From assembly GCA_024231905.1 (NCBI GenBank), contig JAAEQC010000031.1, forward strand, positions 1-64,000: a stretch of 64,000 nt of DNA, read 5' to 3'. The first letter of the stretch is position 1, and the number at the start of each line of letters is the position of its first letter. This DNA comes from a bacterium (GTDB lineage: Bacteria > Krumholzibacteriota > Krumholzibacteriia > LZORAL124-64-63). Under the pieces are notes generated by a model. It did not search any database. It was not told where the DNA came from and saw nothing but the letters and a program-made list of their open reading frames with translations. The position numbers and the translations under genes were made by a program. Positions 8,369 to 17,307 of the stretch are shown one piece after another.

Positions 8369-9307
8369 GTGGCCACCGAACTCGTATTCAGCTGGGCCGT
8401 GCCGGAAGACCTGGCCGCCCTGGAGTCCTTCCAGGCCGCGGCCTACGGCGCCGACTCGGTGCAAACGATCCCGGGCCGCACCCGCTGGATGTACTTCGCG
8501 CACCCCCTCGGCCTGCACGTGGCCCTGTGCCGGCAGGACGGCCGGATCGTCGGCGCCTGCGGGCACCTGCCCCAGATCGTGGACCTGGACGGGCGACGGA
8601 TCGAGGCCGCCTTCGGCGTCGATTTCATGGTGGACGACGGCCACCGCCGGCGGGGCATCGGGCGCCGCTTCCTGGAGATGCGCCTGGAGCGCTTCGCCCT
8701 GAGCCTCTCCACGGGCCAAAGCCCTGGTATGCTCGCCCTGTACCGGTCGGCGGGGGCGGTGGACATGGGATCCCTGGGCGTCGCCACCTTCCGGCGCCGG
8801 CCCTCGGTGGACGGCCCACCGCGCAAGTCCCTGCGCGACGCGGTCCTGTGGTTGCACGGCCTGGCCTCCGGCGGCGTCCGGCAAGACGGCCTCCTGGCGG
8901 AATCCCCGGCCGCGGCCATCGATGCGGGCGACGAACCGGGCGACTGGCTCCGATGGCGCTACAACGGACCTGTCTACGGCGACTATGCGGCCTGGCGCCT
9001 GGGTGACGCCTCGGCCTACGGCCGTAAGGCTGGTGAGAAACGCCTGGTGACCCGGGCCGTGGGTCCGAAGCGGGCCGAATTGCTGGCCACCCTGGCCCGC
9101 ACCGGTCCGGCCCGCGAGACCAGCGTACTCTTCGCCGGCGACGCCCTGAGAACGGACCTGCGACGGGCCGGATACCATCTGGGCGCCACCACCGCGCGGA
9201 TCATGGCCGTAACCTTGGATCCGTCCTTGGCCGCCCGCCTGCGACCCGGCCGCCTCGAGCTCACCGCCGAGGCCGCCGACGCCGATCTCCTGCGCTCTCC
9301 GGGCTAA
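8369..9307 (+). CDS. GNAT-family N-acetyltransferase
   Basis: A 312-residue protein with an N-terminal GNAT fold. The acetyl-CoA loop is seen as D-D-G-H-R-R-R-G-I-G-R-R-F near residue 90, preceded by V-D-F-M-V. The C-terminal part (roughly 170-312) resembles the tail of GNAT proteins in sugar-modification loci but has no motif I recognise. The start is GTG at 8369 behind a GGAGAGGAT site. Its place in the operon suggests acylation of an amino-sugar made by the locus. Confidence 0.75.
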   Translation: MATELVFSWAVPEDLAALESFQAAAYGADSVQTIPGRTRWMYFAHPLGLHVALCRQDGRIVGACGHLPQIVDLDGRRIEAAFGVDFMVDDGHRRRGIGRRFLEMRLERFALSLSTGQSPGMLALYRSAGAVDMGSLGVATFRRRPSVDGPPRKSLRDAVLWLHGLASGGVRQDGLLAESPAAAIDAGDEPGDWLRWRYNGPVYGDYAAWRLGDASAYGRKAGEKRLVTRAVGPKRAELLATLARTGPARETSVLFAGDALRTDLRRAGYHLGATTARIMAVTLDPSLAARLRPGRLELTAEAADADLLRSPG

Positions 9308-9335
9308 GGCGAACCGCCGTCCGCCCGAAAGGAGA

Positions 9336-10097
9336 GTGTGTGAATCCGTTTCCGATGTTAACATTCAACCGGCCCGACGGGAGAGACCGCCGACGCTTGG
9401 CATTGGGGGGACAGGTTTGATCAAGAAGATCTTCGGTGGAACCCGGTGGTACCGGTTCGTGAGCTACATGTACGACCAGTGGGTGAAGAAGACCCTGGTG
9501 GCCACGGACCCTTCGCAACTGGCCCACTTCGGCGACCACGCTGAGATCTACGAGACGGTCCTCGTGACCCATCCGAACCGGGTGTGGCTCGGCGACTACT
9601 CGAAGATCTACGGCAGCACCATGATCAGTTCCATGGGCGGCCTGCACGTGGGGAATTACGTGGGCATCGGCTACCGCGTCACGATCCTCACCTTCATCCA
9701 TTCCTACCGCAACTCGACCACCATCCCCTTCGACAACAAGGTCATGCTCAAGCCGGTCGTCATCCGGGACTTCGCCTGGGTGGGCTGGGACTCGAAGATC
9801 ATGCCGGGCGTGGAGATAGGCGAGGGCGCCATCGTTTCCATGGGCGCGGTCGTCGCCAAGGACGTGCCGCGACTGGCCATCGTCATGGGCAACCCCGCCG
9901 AGATCATCGGTTACCGCAGCGAGGATCACTTCGAGAAGTGCAAGGCCGAGGGCCGTGTCTGCTCCCACCGCATCACCGATTTCTTCGACGGCTTCGAGGA
10001 GAAGATCCCCCTCATGACCAAGCGCCGGTACCGCAAGGAACTCGTGGAACTGGGCATGCTCGCGGACGAGGACGCCCCGTCCACTGGGAGCGCGTGA
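9336..10097 (+). CDS. Left-handed beta-helix (hexapeptide) acyltransferase
   Basis: Hexapeptide repeats of the [LIV]-G-x4 type run through the centre (Y-V-G-I-G-Y, V-G-W-D-S-K-I-M-P-G-V-E-I-G-E-G-A), with the end motif M-G-N-P-A-E-I-I-G. This is the O-acetyltransferase fold of sugar acetylation. The annotated GTG start at 9336 gives 253 residues, but the first 27 look non-conserved. TTG at 9417 (I-K-K-I-F-G-G) behind a G-rich site may be the true start. A 10-base palindrome ATGTTAACAT at 9355-9364 falls in the extra segment and could be regulatory if the later start is used. Confidence 0.8.
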   Translation: MCESVSDVNIQPARRERPPTLGIGGTGLIKKIFGGTRWYRFVSYMYDQWVKKTLVATDPSQLAHFGDHAEIYETVLVTHPNRVWLGDYSKIYGSTMISSMGGLHVGNYVGIGYRVTILTFIHSYRNSTTIPFDNKVMLKPVVIRDFAWVGWDSKIMPGVEIGEGAIVSMGAVVAKDVPRLAIVMGNPAEIIGYRSEDHFEKCKAEGRVCSHRITDFFDGFEEKIPLMTKRRYRKELVELGMLADEDAPSTGSA

Positions 10098-10098
10098 G

Positions 10099-10662
10099 AT
10101 GTTCGAGCACTTCAAGGCGGACCTGGGGCGCCTGCGTCGCTACGGCGACAAGCGTTCGACCCTGTTCCTGCTGCTGACGAACCAGGGACTGTGGGCCTGC
10201 CTGTGCTACCGGGTGGGCCGCTGGCTCGCCGACCACCGGCCGCCGCCGGTGCTGCGCCAGATCATCATGGTTTTCTACCACGGGTGGTGGAAGTGGGTCG
10301 AGATGGCCACGGGCATCTCCATCTCCCCCGACTGCCGCATCGGCCCGGGACTGTACATCGGCCACTTCGGCCAGATTATCCTGCATACGGACGTGGTCAT
10401 GGGCCGGGACTGCAATCTCTCCCAGGGCGTGACTTTGGGCCTGGCGGAACTGGACGGCGCCTGGGGCGTGCCCACCACCGGCGACCGGGTCTACATCGCC
10501 CCGGGCGCCAAGATCATCGGCCCGATCCACCTGGCGGACGGCACGGTGGTCGGGGCCAACGCGGTGGTCATCCGGAGCACCGAGGAGAACGACGTGGTCG
10601 GTGGCATACCGGCCCGGGTCATCAGCCGCAAGGGCAGCGCCGAATTCATCCCCGGTGAGTGA
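10099..10662 (+). CDS. Serine O-acetyltransferase-like hexapeptide transferase
   Basis: A 187-residue protein of the CysE-like type with an N-terminal helical segment and hexapeptide repeats (D-C-R-I-G-P-G, G-R-D-C-N-L-S-Q-G-V-T). The tail G-G-I-P-A-R-V-I is typical. In surface-polysaccharide clusters such short CysE homologues usually acetylate sugars rather than serine. The ATG at 10099 lies one base after the stop of the preceding acyltransferase. No cysteine-synthesis genes are nearby. Confidence 0.85.
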   Translation: MFEHFKADLGRLRRYGDKRSTLFLLLTNQGLWACLCYRVGRWLADHRPPPVLRQIIMVFYHGWWKWVEMATGISISPDCRIGPGLYIGHFGQIILHTDVVMGRDCNLSQGVTLGLAELDGAWGVPTTGDRVYIAPGAKIIGPIHLADGTVVGANAVVIRSTEENDVVGGIPARVISRKGSAEFIPGE

Positions 10663-10687
10663 CCGGAGAGAGGGGGACTGATCCGTC

Positions 10688-11719
10688 ATGACACGATTCC
10701 TGCGCCGCTCGCTGCTGGAACAGGCGGAACGGTTGGGCAACTACGCCCATCGCCCGGCGGCCGCCTGCGACCTGAGCCTGATCTCCGGCCCCTGTGTATG
10801 GGCCGAGGAGATCGCCGCGGCCCTGTCCGCCGCGGGGACCGGCCGCCTGCGCGACTATCCGCTGCCCGCCCAGGATCCCGAACTGGTCGGCCTGCTTGCC
10901 GCCCACGAACAGATCGATCCGGCGGGCATCTGGTTGACGCCGGGGGCCGACGTGGCCATCGAGGCCGTCCTGGGCACGACCCTCGAGGCCGGCGACCGAC
11001 TGGGCATCCTGGTGCCGAACTTTCCTCGCTTCGATACGGTCGCGGCCACCATCGCCGGCCTGCAGGTGGAGGAGTTCACCAACCTGTCCGCCCTGCCCTC
11101 CGGCCTGGACGCCGTAGCCGTCTGCACGCCCAACAACCCTTCGACGGAGGAGATCCCCGAGGCGGTCCTGCGCAACGTCCTGGCGAACAACCCCGAGACG
11201 CTCTTCGTGGTGGACGGCGTTTTCGACTGGTTGGCCAGCTACGACCTCTCGGCCCTGTGTCGGGACCACGACAACGTGGTCGTCCTCAAATCCTTTTCCA
11301 AGATCGGCCTGGCCGGCCTGCGCCTGGGCTACCTGGTGGCGGCCCCGGACCTGTGCGCCGACCTGCAGACGGGTCTCTCCCCATTCAGTGTCCCCGGCCT
11401 GGTGCAGGACATCGGTCGCGAGGTGGCCCGCCGCTTCGACCGCATCGACGAGTTCCGCGCGCAGATCGACGCGTCCTTCGCGCCCGTGGCAGCCGCCCTG
11501 GGGAATCGTGTGGTGCGCAGCTCCCCGGTTCCGTTCTACCTTCTCGAGACCGTGATCGACTCGACGCGCGCCGCCGATCTCCTCTTCGCCGAAGGCATCT
11601 CGGTGGTCGACGGCGCCCATTTCCGGGGCTTGCCCGCCAATCGGCTACGGGTCGCCATCGGCGACAGGGTCACCAACGCGCGCCTACTCGACGCCCTGGA
11701 CAGCCTGGGCATCGCCTAG
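10688..11719 (+). CDS. PLP-dependent aminotransferase, HisC/CobD-like
   Basis: A 343-residue fold-type I enzyme. The pyridoxal lysine is in L-K-S-F-S-K-I-G-L-A-G-L-R-L-G-Y (second lysine), preceded by the C-T-P-N-N-P cofactor loop and V-V-D-G-V-F-D. The overall shape matches histidinol-phosphate aminotransferase and threonine-phosphate decarboxylase (CobD). No histidine or cobalamin genes are nearby, so a role in modifying an amino-acid or phospho-amine building block of the surface glycan is more likely. This is inferred from context. Confidence 0.78.
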   Translation: MTRFLRRSLLEQAERLGNYAHRPAAACDLSLISGPCVWAEEIAAALSAAGTGRLRDYPLPAQDPELVGLLAAHEQIDPAGIWLTPGADVAIEAVLGTTLEAGDRLGILVPNFPRFDTVAATIAGLQVEEFTNLSALPSGLDAVAVCTPNNPSTEEIPEAVLRNVLANNPETLFVVDGVFDWLASYDLSALCRDHDNVVVLKSFSKIGLAGLRLGYLVAAPDLCADLQTGLSPFSVPGLVQDIGREVARRFDRIDEFRAQIDASFAPVAAALGNRVVRSSPVPFYLLETVIDSTRAADLLFAEGISVVDGAHFRGLPANRLRVAIGDRVTNARLLDALDSLGIA

Positions 11720-11770
11720 CAACCCCGGTCGCCCCGCAGGCGCCGGCAACCCGACACAAGGATGTGATCC

Positions 11771-13567
11771 ATGCCTGGATTCTTCGGCTGGCTGAACCCC
11801 GACGGCACCGTCCCCTCCCCGGCGGGCGTCGCGTCGCGCGAGACTAAAACGCGGGGTGACGCGAACCTGGTCTACGGCGACGATCTGTTGCAGCTGGGAC
11901 TGCACGAGCGGCCCCACGGTCCCACCGTCGGCGACGTATGCCGCACGGACGACGGCGTGGTCGGCCTCTACGGCCACTGCTTCGACCGGCGGGCCGGCGC
12001 CCGCCTGGACGCTACCGCCTTCGCCGAAGCCTGGCGCCGGGACGGCGACGAACTGCTGGACCGCCTCGAGGGTGCCTTCCACTTCCTGGTCTGGCAACGG
12101 GAGTCCCGCCGCCTGCAGGTGGGCAACGACCGCATCGGCATCCTGCCCCTGTACTGGCACGCCGGCGACGGCATCTTCTCCTTCGGACCGCGCATGCGCC
12201 TGCTCGCCCGGCGCGGCGCAAGCTGGAATCCGGCGCCCGGCGCCGTACTCAACTTCCTGTCGGTGGGCCATTTCCTCGGCCCCTCCACCCAGACGAGCGA
12301 GGCCAGCTTCCTGACCCCGGCCACGATCCTGGACGTGGGCGCAGACACCCTCGAGGTCGCCCAGCGGCGGTACTGGAACCTGGTCTACAACCCGGACCAC
12401 GGCACCTCCACCGCAGAACACCGGCGCCGGTTGGGCGAAGCGATCCAGGAATCGGTGGCCCTCATGACCGGACCCGAGTGCGGCAAACGCGGCATCTTCC
12501 TGAGCGGCGGCTGGGACAGCCGGTCCATCCTCGGGGCCACCCTGGACCTGGAACGCCCGCCCCATCTGGTGATCACCAACGGCGTCAGCGACGAGATCCT
12601 CCTGGCCGACACCTGGCTGGCCAAGAAGATGGCCGGGGACCTGGGTCTGCCCTACCGCTTCTGCCGCCGGGATCCGGAAGTGGGCCGGGAGCTCTGCCTG
12701 GACGGCGTCCACAGCGGCGAGATCACCACGGCCAACAATCCCGAGAGCTTCGGCCAGCACCGACTGGACCCCGAGGTCTTCGCGGAGATCGACTACATCC
12801 TCAAGGGCGACGTGACCTGGGGTTCGGGCGACCGCGCCCCCACCCACGACCTGTCCATCGGCAAGATCGTGCCCTACCCGCTCATGGATAAGGTGAAGAC
12901 CGTGGTGGACCCGGAAGTGGCCGGCCGGGCCGACGACCTCTACGAGCAGGAGATCGACGGGGTCATGCGCCACTGCGAGAACACGGACTGGACCGAACGT
13001 CGCGACTACCTGTGGCAGATGGGCGGTATCAACCGCTACATCCTGGGCCTGGGCATCTCCGACGAGGAGCACGTCCAGGTGCGCCGTCCGCTGCTGGCCG
13101 GCCGCGTCTTCGACGCCTACACCCGCGTGCCCGAGAACCTGCGCGTGCTCAAGAATCTCTTCATCGAGAGCATCAAGGACCGCTATCCGCGCGTGTTCGC
13201 CTACGGCCGCAACCACGCCAGCAACATCGCAAACTACTACGCGTTCATGGCGCCCTTCGTCCGCGAGCGGACCCTGGCCCACCTGGACGCCGGCCACGAC
13301 CTGGGCGGCCTGTTGGTGCGGGAACGGTGCCGCCAGGTGGTCGAGGCCTTCCGGCCCGTGGACTCCCCCATCTGGATCCCCGGCTGGAAGCAACGCCTCT
13401 ACGACCGCATGCACGACCGGTATAGCCACCTGTGGCACCGCACGCGATTCTACGACGAGAAGCACGTCAAGAAGTTCGAGACATCGGACACGATGCTCGC
13501 CTTCCACATCTACCTGCTGCTGGAGTGGTTCCACGGGGCCGAGTTGGACGGGACCGGGAGCGCATGA
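11771..13567 (+). CDS. Asparagine-synthase-like protein lacking the glutaminase cysteine
   Basis: A 598-residue protein. The first part (about 1-200) resembles the Ntn-type glutaminase half of AsnB, but it begins M-P-G-F-F-G-W where active enzymes have M-C-G. The nucleophile Cys2 is therefore replaced by Pro and glutamine hydrolysis is unlikely. The synthetase half keeps the pyrophosphate loop S-G-G-W-D-S at residue 245. It probably adenylates a carboxylate and couples it to an amine other than glutamine-derived ammonia, as lasso-peptide cyclases and some glycan amide enzymes do. The stop overlaps the next start by four bases. Confidence 0.8.
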   Translation: MPGFFGWLNPDGTVPSPAGVASRETKTRGDANLVYGDDLLQLGLHERPHGPTVGDVCRTDDGVVGLYGHCFDRRAGARLDATAFAEAWRRDGDELLDRLEGAFHFLVWQRESRRLQVGNDRIGILPLYWHAGDGIFSFGPRMRLLARRGASWNPAPGAVLNFLSVGHFLGPSTQTSEASFLTPATILDVGADTLEVAQRRYWNLVYNPDHGTSTAEHRRRLGEAIQESVALMTGPECGKRGIFLSGGWDSRSILGATLDLERPPHLVITNGVSDEILLADTWLAKKMAGDLGLPYRFCRRDPEVGRELCLDGVHSGEITTANNPESFGQHRLDPEVFAEIDYILKGDVTWGSGDRAPTHDLSIGKIVPYPLMDKVKTVVDPEVAGRADDLYEQEIDGVMRHCENTDWTERRDYLWQMGGINRYILGLGISDEEHVQVRRPLLAGRVFDAYTRVPENLRVLKNLFIESIKDRYPRVFAYGRNHASNIANYYAFMAPFVRERTLAHLDAGHDLGGLLVRERCRQVVEAFRPVDSPIWIPGWKQRLYDRMHDRYSHLWHRTRFYDEKHVKKFETSDTMLAFHIYLLLEWFHGAELDGTGSA

Positions 13568-14898
13568 TGCGGGCGCGGATCTGGCGCAACCTGATCCTGC
13601 CGGCCGGCGATCTGCTGGCTCGCCAGACGGTCATGCGCCACTACCGTTCCTACGAGGAATCCATGCGCTGGCCCATCGAGCGCATCCAGGCCGAACAGGA
13701 CCGGCTCGTACGCCGGGTCGTGCGAACCGCCTACGAGGGCTGCCCCGTGTACCGGGAGCTCTACGACGCGGCGCGCGTCGGACCGGCGGACATCCGCGGC
13801 ACGGCCGACCTACACCGCCTGCCCCTGGTGGGCAAGGACCCCCTGCGCGACGCCTATCCGGACCGCGTCACCCTGCCCACCGGACGCCGCCGGCACGAGT
13901 ATTCCACCAGCGGTTCCACCGGCAAGCCCTTCACCGTCCTGCTGGACGACGACACCATGTCCCGGTCCCGCGCCCTCATGCTCCTGCGCACCAGGCTGGC
14001 GGGTTGGGACTTCGGCGATCCTATCTTCCAGACGGGCATGGCCGTCTCCCGCGGCGCCCTGAAATCCCTCAAGGACCGGCTGCTGCGGGTAACCTACCGT
14101 TCGGCCTTCGACCTCTCGCCGCCGGTCCTCGATGCCTACCTCGACGTCATCGAGGAGCAGCGGCTGCCATTCATCTCGGGCTACGCCCAGAGCCTCTACC
14201 TGCTGGCCAAGCGGGCCCGGGAGACCGACCGCGCGCCACGGCTGAAAGGCGCCGTGACCTGGGGCAGCAACCTGCTGGACCAGTTTCGCCAGGAGATCCT
14301 CCAGGCCTTCGGTTGTCCGACGTTCGACAGCTACGGCATCGGCGAGGGAATCCAGATCGCCGCCCAGTCCGTGCACAGCGGCGAGTACCTGCACCAGTTC
14401 GCCCTGCACGTGGCGGCGGAGATCGTCGATGGCGAGGGCCGGCCGGTGGCGCCGGGCGAACGGGGCGAGATCGTGCTGACGCGTCTGGACGCCGGGGCCA
14501 TGCCCCTGGTCCGCTATCGGGTGGGCGACGTGGGCCGGGCGGCCGCCGCGACGCCGGAGACCGGCGGCATCAACCTGCCCCTGTGGGCGGGCATCGACGG
14601 GCGCGTGTCGGACATCATCCACACCCCCGCGGGGAACCAGCTCATCGTCGAGTTCTTCTTCGGAATCATGCAGTACGCGCCGACCATCACGGATTTCCAG
14701 GTGATCCAGAAGAGCCTCGACACCCTGCACGTGAAGATCGTCACGGGTCCGGACCACACCCGGGCCGACTGGGAGCGCGTCGTCGCCGAGATCCACGACA
14801 AGGGCGACCCGGACCTGAAACTCGAGATGGAGATCGTGCCGGACATTCCCCTGGCGGCCTCGGGCAAACGCCTCTTCATCGTATCGGAACTGGACTGA
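13564..14898 (+). CDS. CapK/PaaK-family adenylate-forming protein (second copy)
   Basis: A 444-residue ANL-family protein with the S-T-S-G-S-T-G-K-P loop near residue 115, the adenylate segment S-Y-G-I-G-E-G and R-Y-R-V-G-D-V-G. Unlike the copy at 3806-5164 it lacks the Cys cluster. It is the last gene of the plus-strand polysaccharide operon, coupled to the asparagine-synthase-like gene by an ATGA overlap. The pair may activate and then attach an acid, but the substrate cannot be read from sequence. Confidence 0.83.
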   Translation: MMRARIWRNLILPAGDLLARQTVMRHYRSYEESMRWPIERIQAEQDRLVRRVVRTAYEGCPVYRELYDAARVGPADIRGTADLHRLPLVGKDPLRDAYPDRVTLPTGRRRHEYSTSGSTGKPFTVLLDDDTMSRSRALMLLRTRLAGWDFGDPIFQTGMAVSRGALKSLKDRLLRVTYRSAFDLSPPVLDAYLDVIEEQRLPFISGYAQSLYLLAKRARETDRAPRLKGAVTWGSNLLDQFRQEILQAFGCPTFDSYGIGEGIQIAAQSVHSGEYLHQFALHVAAEIVDGEGRPVAPGERGEIVLTRLDAGAMPLVRYRVGDVGRAAAATPETGGINLPLWAGIDGRVSDIIHTPAGNQLIVEFFFGIMQYAPTITDFQVIQKSLDTLHVKIVTGPDHTRADWERVVAEIHDKGDPDLKLEMEIVPDIPLAASGKRLFIVSELD

Positions 14899-14920
14899 GC
14901 GGAACCTCTGCGACGACCGG

Positions 14921-16048
14921 CTACATGGAGTCCTTCACCGGGTACTTGTGGTCGGCGGCGAAGCTCAGGTACTGCTCCGTGTACAGGCCCGGCGGCCCGT
15001 GGAACTGGGTGCCTTCGACCCCACCGATAAAATTCATCTCCATGACCACCGGACCGCGCGTCGTCATGGCGATGTCCCAGTGCTGCATGCGGAAGGGACT
15101 CATGGCCCGCGCCGCCCGCAGCACCATATCCCTCACCTCCGGCCAGCACTCGAAGCGGTAGCCGAGAACCTTCACCCCCGAGATCGGGTGTGTCTCCACC
15201 TCTTCGGCGTCGAGCCCCATGCCCCAGATGGCCTTGGTGATCACGCCGGTCTCGTTGTCCACGGCGCAGGGCAGGGTTCCGCTCTCGCCGCCGCGCACGT
15301 TGGAGACGTGGTCGGCGGTGCTCGGTATGAGGATCGAGGTCCTGAAGAGCTCGGGTTCTCCATTGCGCACCAGGACGATGATGCGGTAGGACGCCGTCGT
15401 ATCGCCGGCCAGGGCCTTGATCTCGTCGTGGTTCTCCAGGTAGTCGGTGAAGATGTAGGTGGACGAGATCTCCGCCGCGATGGCTTCCAGGTCGTCGAGC
15501 AGTTCATCCAGGGTCACGACGCTGTCGTCGGCCATGTGGAAGCGACCCTCGCCGTCGCGGGACATGATGGCGCGGCCGCCGAATCCCGAACAGGCGCTGG
15601 ACGGCTTGCCGAAGACGGGCAGGTAGTCGGTGGTCCGCAACCACTCGCCCAGAGTGTTCCGGTCGGTGAGGGCGCGATGGCGCTCGAAGCAGTCGGGAGT
15701 CGGGGCGTACACGGCATGGATCTTCGGCGACGGCACGTCGAAGGCCTCGCACAGGCGGTAGAAGACGTGCTTCTCGTAGGCCATGGCCTGTAAGCGCTTC
15801 TCCGAGTAGCGGCGGAACTCGGAGCTGAAGGCCCGCCAGCCGCCGTAGGTGAGCTTGGTGACCATGTCCGGGTGCAGAACCGGGTCGAAGAGCCGGTAGA
15901 AGTAGTAGTCCTGGACACCCACGTGGTTGGCGCGCAGGGCTCGGATCTCCCGGAACTGCTGCCAGATTGAAATGCCGTGCTCTCGCTCCGCGCGCTTCGC
16001 CTTGGCGAGGCCGTCCCGCAACTCCCGCCAGATGACCTTCAGATTCAT
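14921..16048 (-). CDS. Sugar-transfer-associated ATP-grasp protein (copy 1)
   Basis: A 375-residue ATP-grasp protein of the type found in polysaccharide clusters (ATPgrasp_ST-like). Visible features are F-G-K-P-S-S-A-C-S-G-F-G-G-R in the nucleotide-binding region, F-T-D-Y-L-E-N and the metal-binding end V-V-M-E-M-N-F-I-G-G. ATP-grasp enzymes join a carboxylate to an amine or thiol through an acyl-phosphate. It is a close paralog of the next gene, sharing stretches such as S-P-F-R-M-Q-H-W-D. The ATG at 16048 is preferred to a longer start because the upstream residues look non-coding. Confidence 0.8.
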   Translation of the reverse strand: MNLKVIWRELRDGLAKAKRAEREHGISIWQQFREIRALRANHVGVQDYYFYRLFDPVLHPDMVTKLTYGGWRAFSSEFRRYSEKRLQAMAYEKHVFYRLCEAFDVPSPKIHAVYAPTPDCFERHRALTDRNTLGEWLRTTDYLPVFGKPSSACSGFGGRAIMSRDGEGRFHMADDSVVTLDELLDDLEAIAAEISSTYIFTDYLENHDEIKALAGDTTASYRIIVLVRNGEPELFRTSILIPSTADHVSNVRGGESGTLPCAVDNETGVITKAIWGMGLDAEEVETHPISGVKVLGYRFECWPEVRDMVLRAARAMSPFRMQHWDIAMTTRGPVVMEMNFIGGVEGTQFHGPPGLYTEQYLSFAADHKYPVKDSM

Positions 16049-16113
16049 CCTCCGCGTCCTTTCAACTCTGGTACGCACTCATGGCGATCAGGGGCTCGTC
16101 CCCCGGATCGGTC

Positions 16114-17238
16114 TCAACACAGCTCGCTCGGCCACATATGATCGGCCGCGAAGCTCGTATACTGTTGCGAATACAGTCCCGGGGGACCGAAGAGCTGGCA
16201 GCCGGCCACGTCGCCGATGAAGTTCATCTCCATGACCACCGGGCCACGGGTCGTCATGGCCACGTCCCAGTGCTGCATGCGAAAGGGACTCATGGCCCGC
16301 GCCGCCTCCAGCACCATCCGGCTGAGGTCCGGCCAGCAGGCCAGAACGTGCCCCTTCAGTCTCACCCCCGACACCGGATGGTCCACCAGTTCTTCGGCAT
16401 CCAGGCCGCTCTTCCACTGGACCCTGTCGATCACGCCCGTGGCCACGTCGATGCCGCCCAGCACGGTGCCGGTCGCGCCGCCGCGGTAGTTCGAGACGTG
16501 TTCCGCATCGCCCGGCACCAACAACACCGCCCGGAAGAGCTCCGGCTCCCCGTCACGGACCAGCACGACGACGCGGAAAGACGCGGTCGTCGCGCCGGCC
16601 AGCCGGGCCAGTTCAGTGTCATTCTCCAGGAACTCGGTGAAGAGGTAGGTGCTCGACACCGCGGCCGCGATCTCCTCCAGGTCGTCCACGAGTTCGTCCG
16701 GGGTCAGCACGGACCCATCGAGCATGTGGAAGCGACCCTCCCGGTCGCGCGACATGATACCGCGTCCGCCGAATCCCGCATTGGCGCTGGACGGTTTGCC
16801 GAACACGGGCAGTTCGTCGGTCTCGGACAACCACCGTGCCAGGGCGGCACGATCGGTGAGGGCGCGGTGCCGCTCGAAGCAGTCCGCGTGGGGTGCGTAG
16901 ACGGCGCGGACCTCCGGCACGGGTACCCCGAAAGCACTGCAGAGACGGTAGAACACGTGTTTCTCGTAGGCCATGGCCTGCAGGCGCCGTTCGGAGAAGC
17001 GGCGGAACTCCGCGTCGAACGCTCGCCAGCCCGCATAGGTCCGCTTGACTGCCATGTCCGCATGGAGACGCGGGTCGCATAGACGATAGAAGTAGTAGTC
17101 CTGGATGCCGAGGTTGTTGCCGCGCAGGGCCAGGATCTCCCGAGCCTGGCGCCACAAGGACACGCCGAATCGGCGTTCGGCGCGACGCGCGAGACCGCAT
17201 CCATCCCGCAGGGCCCGCCCCATACTCTTGAGCCTCAT
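16114..17238 (-). CDS. Sugar-transfer-associated ATP-grasp protein (copy 2)
   Basis: A 374-residue paralog of the gene at 14921-16048, alignable over its whole length without large gaps. It keeps F-G-K-P-S-S-A-N-A-G-F-G-G-R, F-T-E-F-L-E-N and V-V-M-E-M-N-F-I-G-D. The tandem pair is transcribed toward the end of the plus-strand polysaccharide operon. Retained catalytic motifs in both copies suggest different substrates rather than decay. The intergenic 65 bases hold no promoter I can support. Confidence 0.8.
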   Translation of the reverse strand: MRLKSMGRALRDGCGLARRAERRFGVSLWRQAREILALRGNNLGIQDYYFYRLCDPRLHADMAVKRTYAGWRAFDAEFRRFSERRLQAMAYEKHVFYRLCSAFGVPVPEVRAVYAPHADCFERHRALTDRAALARWLSETDELPVFGKPSSANAGFGGRGIMSRDREGRFHMLDGSVLTPDELVDDLEEIAAAVSSTYLFTEFLENDTELARLAGATTASFRVVVLVRDGEPELFRAVLLVPGDAEHVSNYRGGATGTVLGGIDVATGVIDRVQWKSGLDAEELVDHPVSGVRLKGHVLACWPDLSRMVLEAARAMSPFRMQHWDVAMTTRGPVVMEMNFIGDVAGCQLFGPPGLYSQQYTSFAADHMWPSELC

Positions 17239-17307
17239 CGGTCCGCGTCCTTTCCCCCGGCGGCTCCCTGGACGACGACGCCCGCGAGGCCCCCCCGGAC
17301 CCGACCG

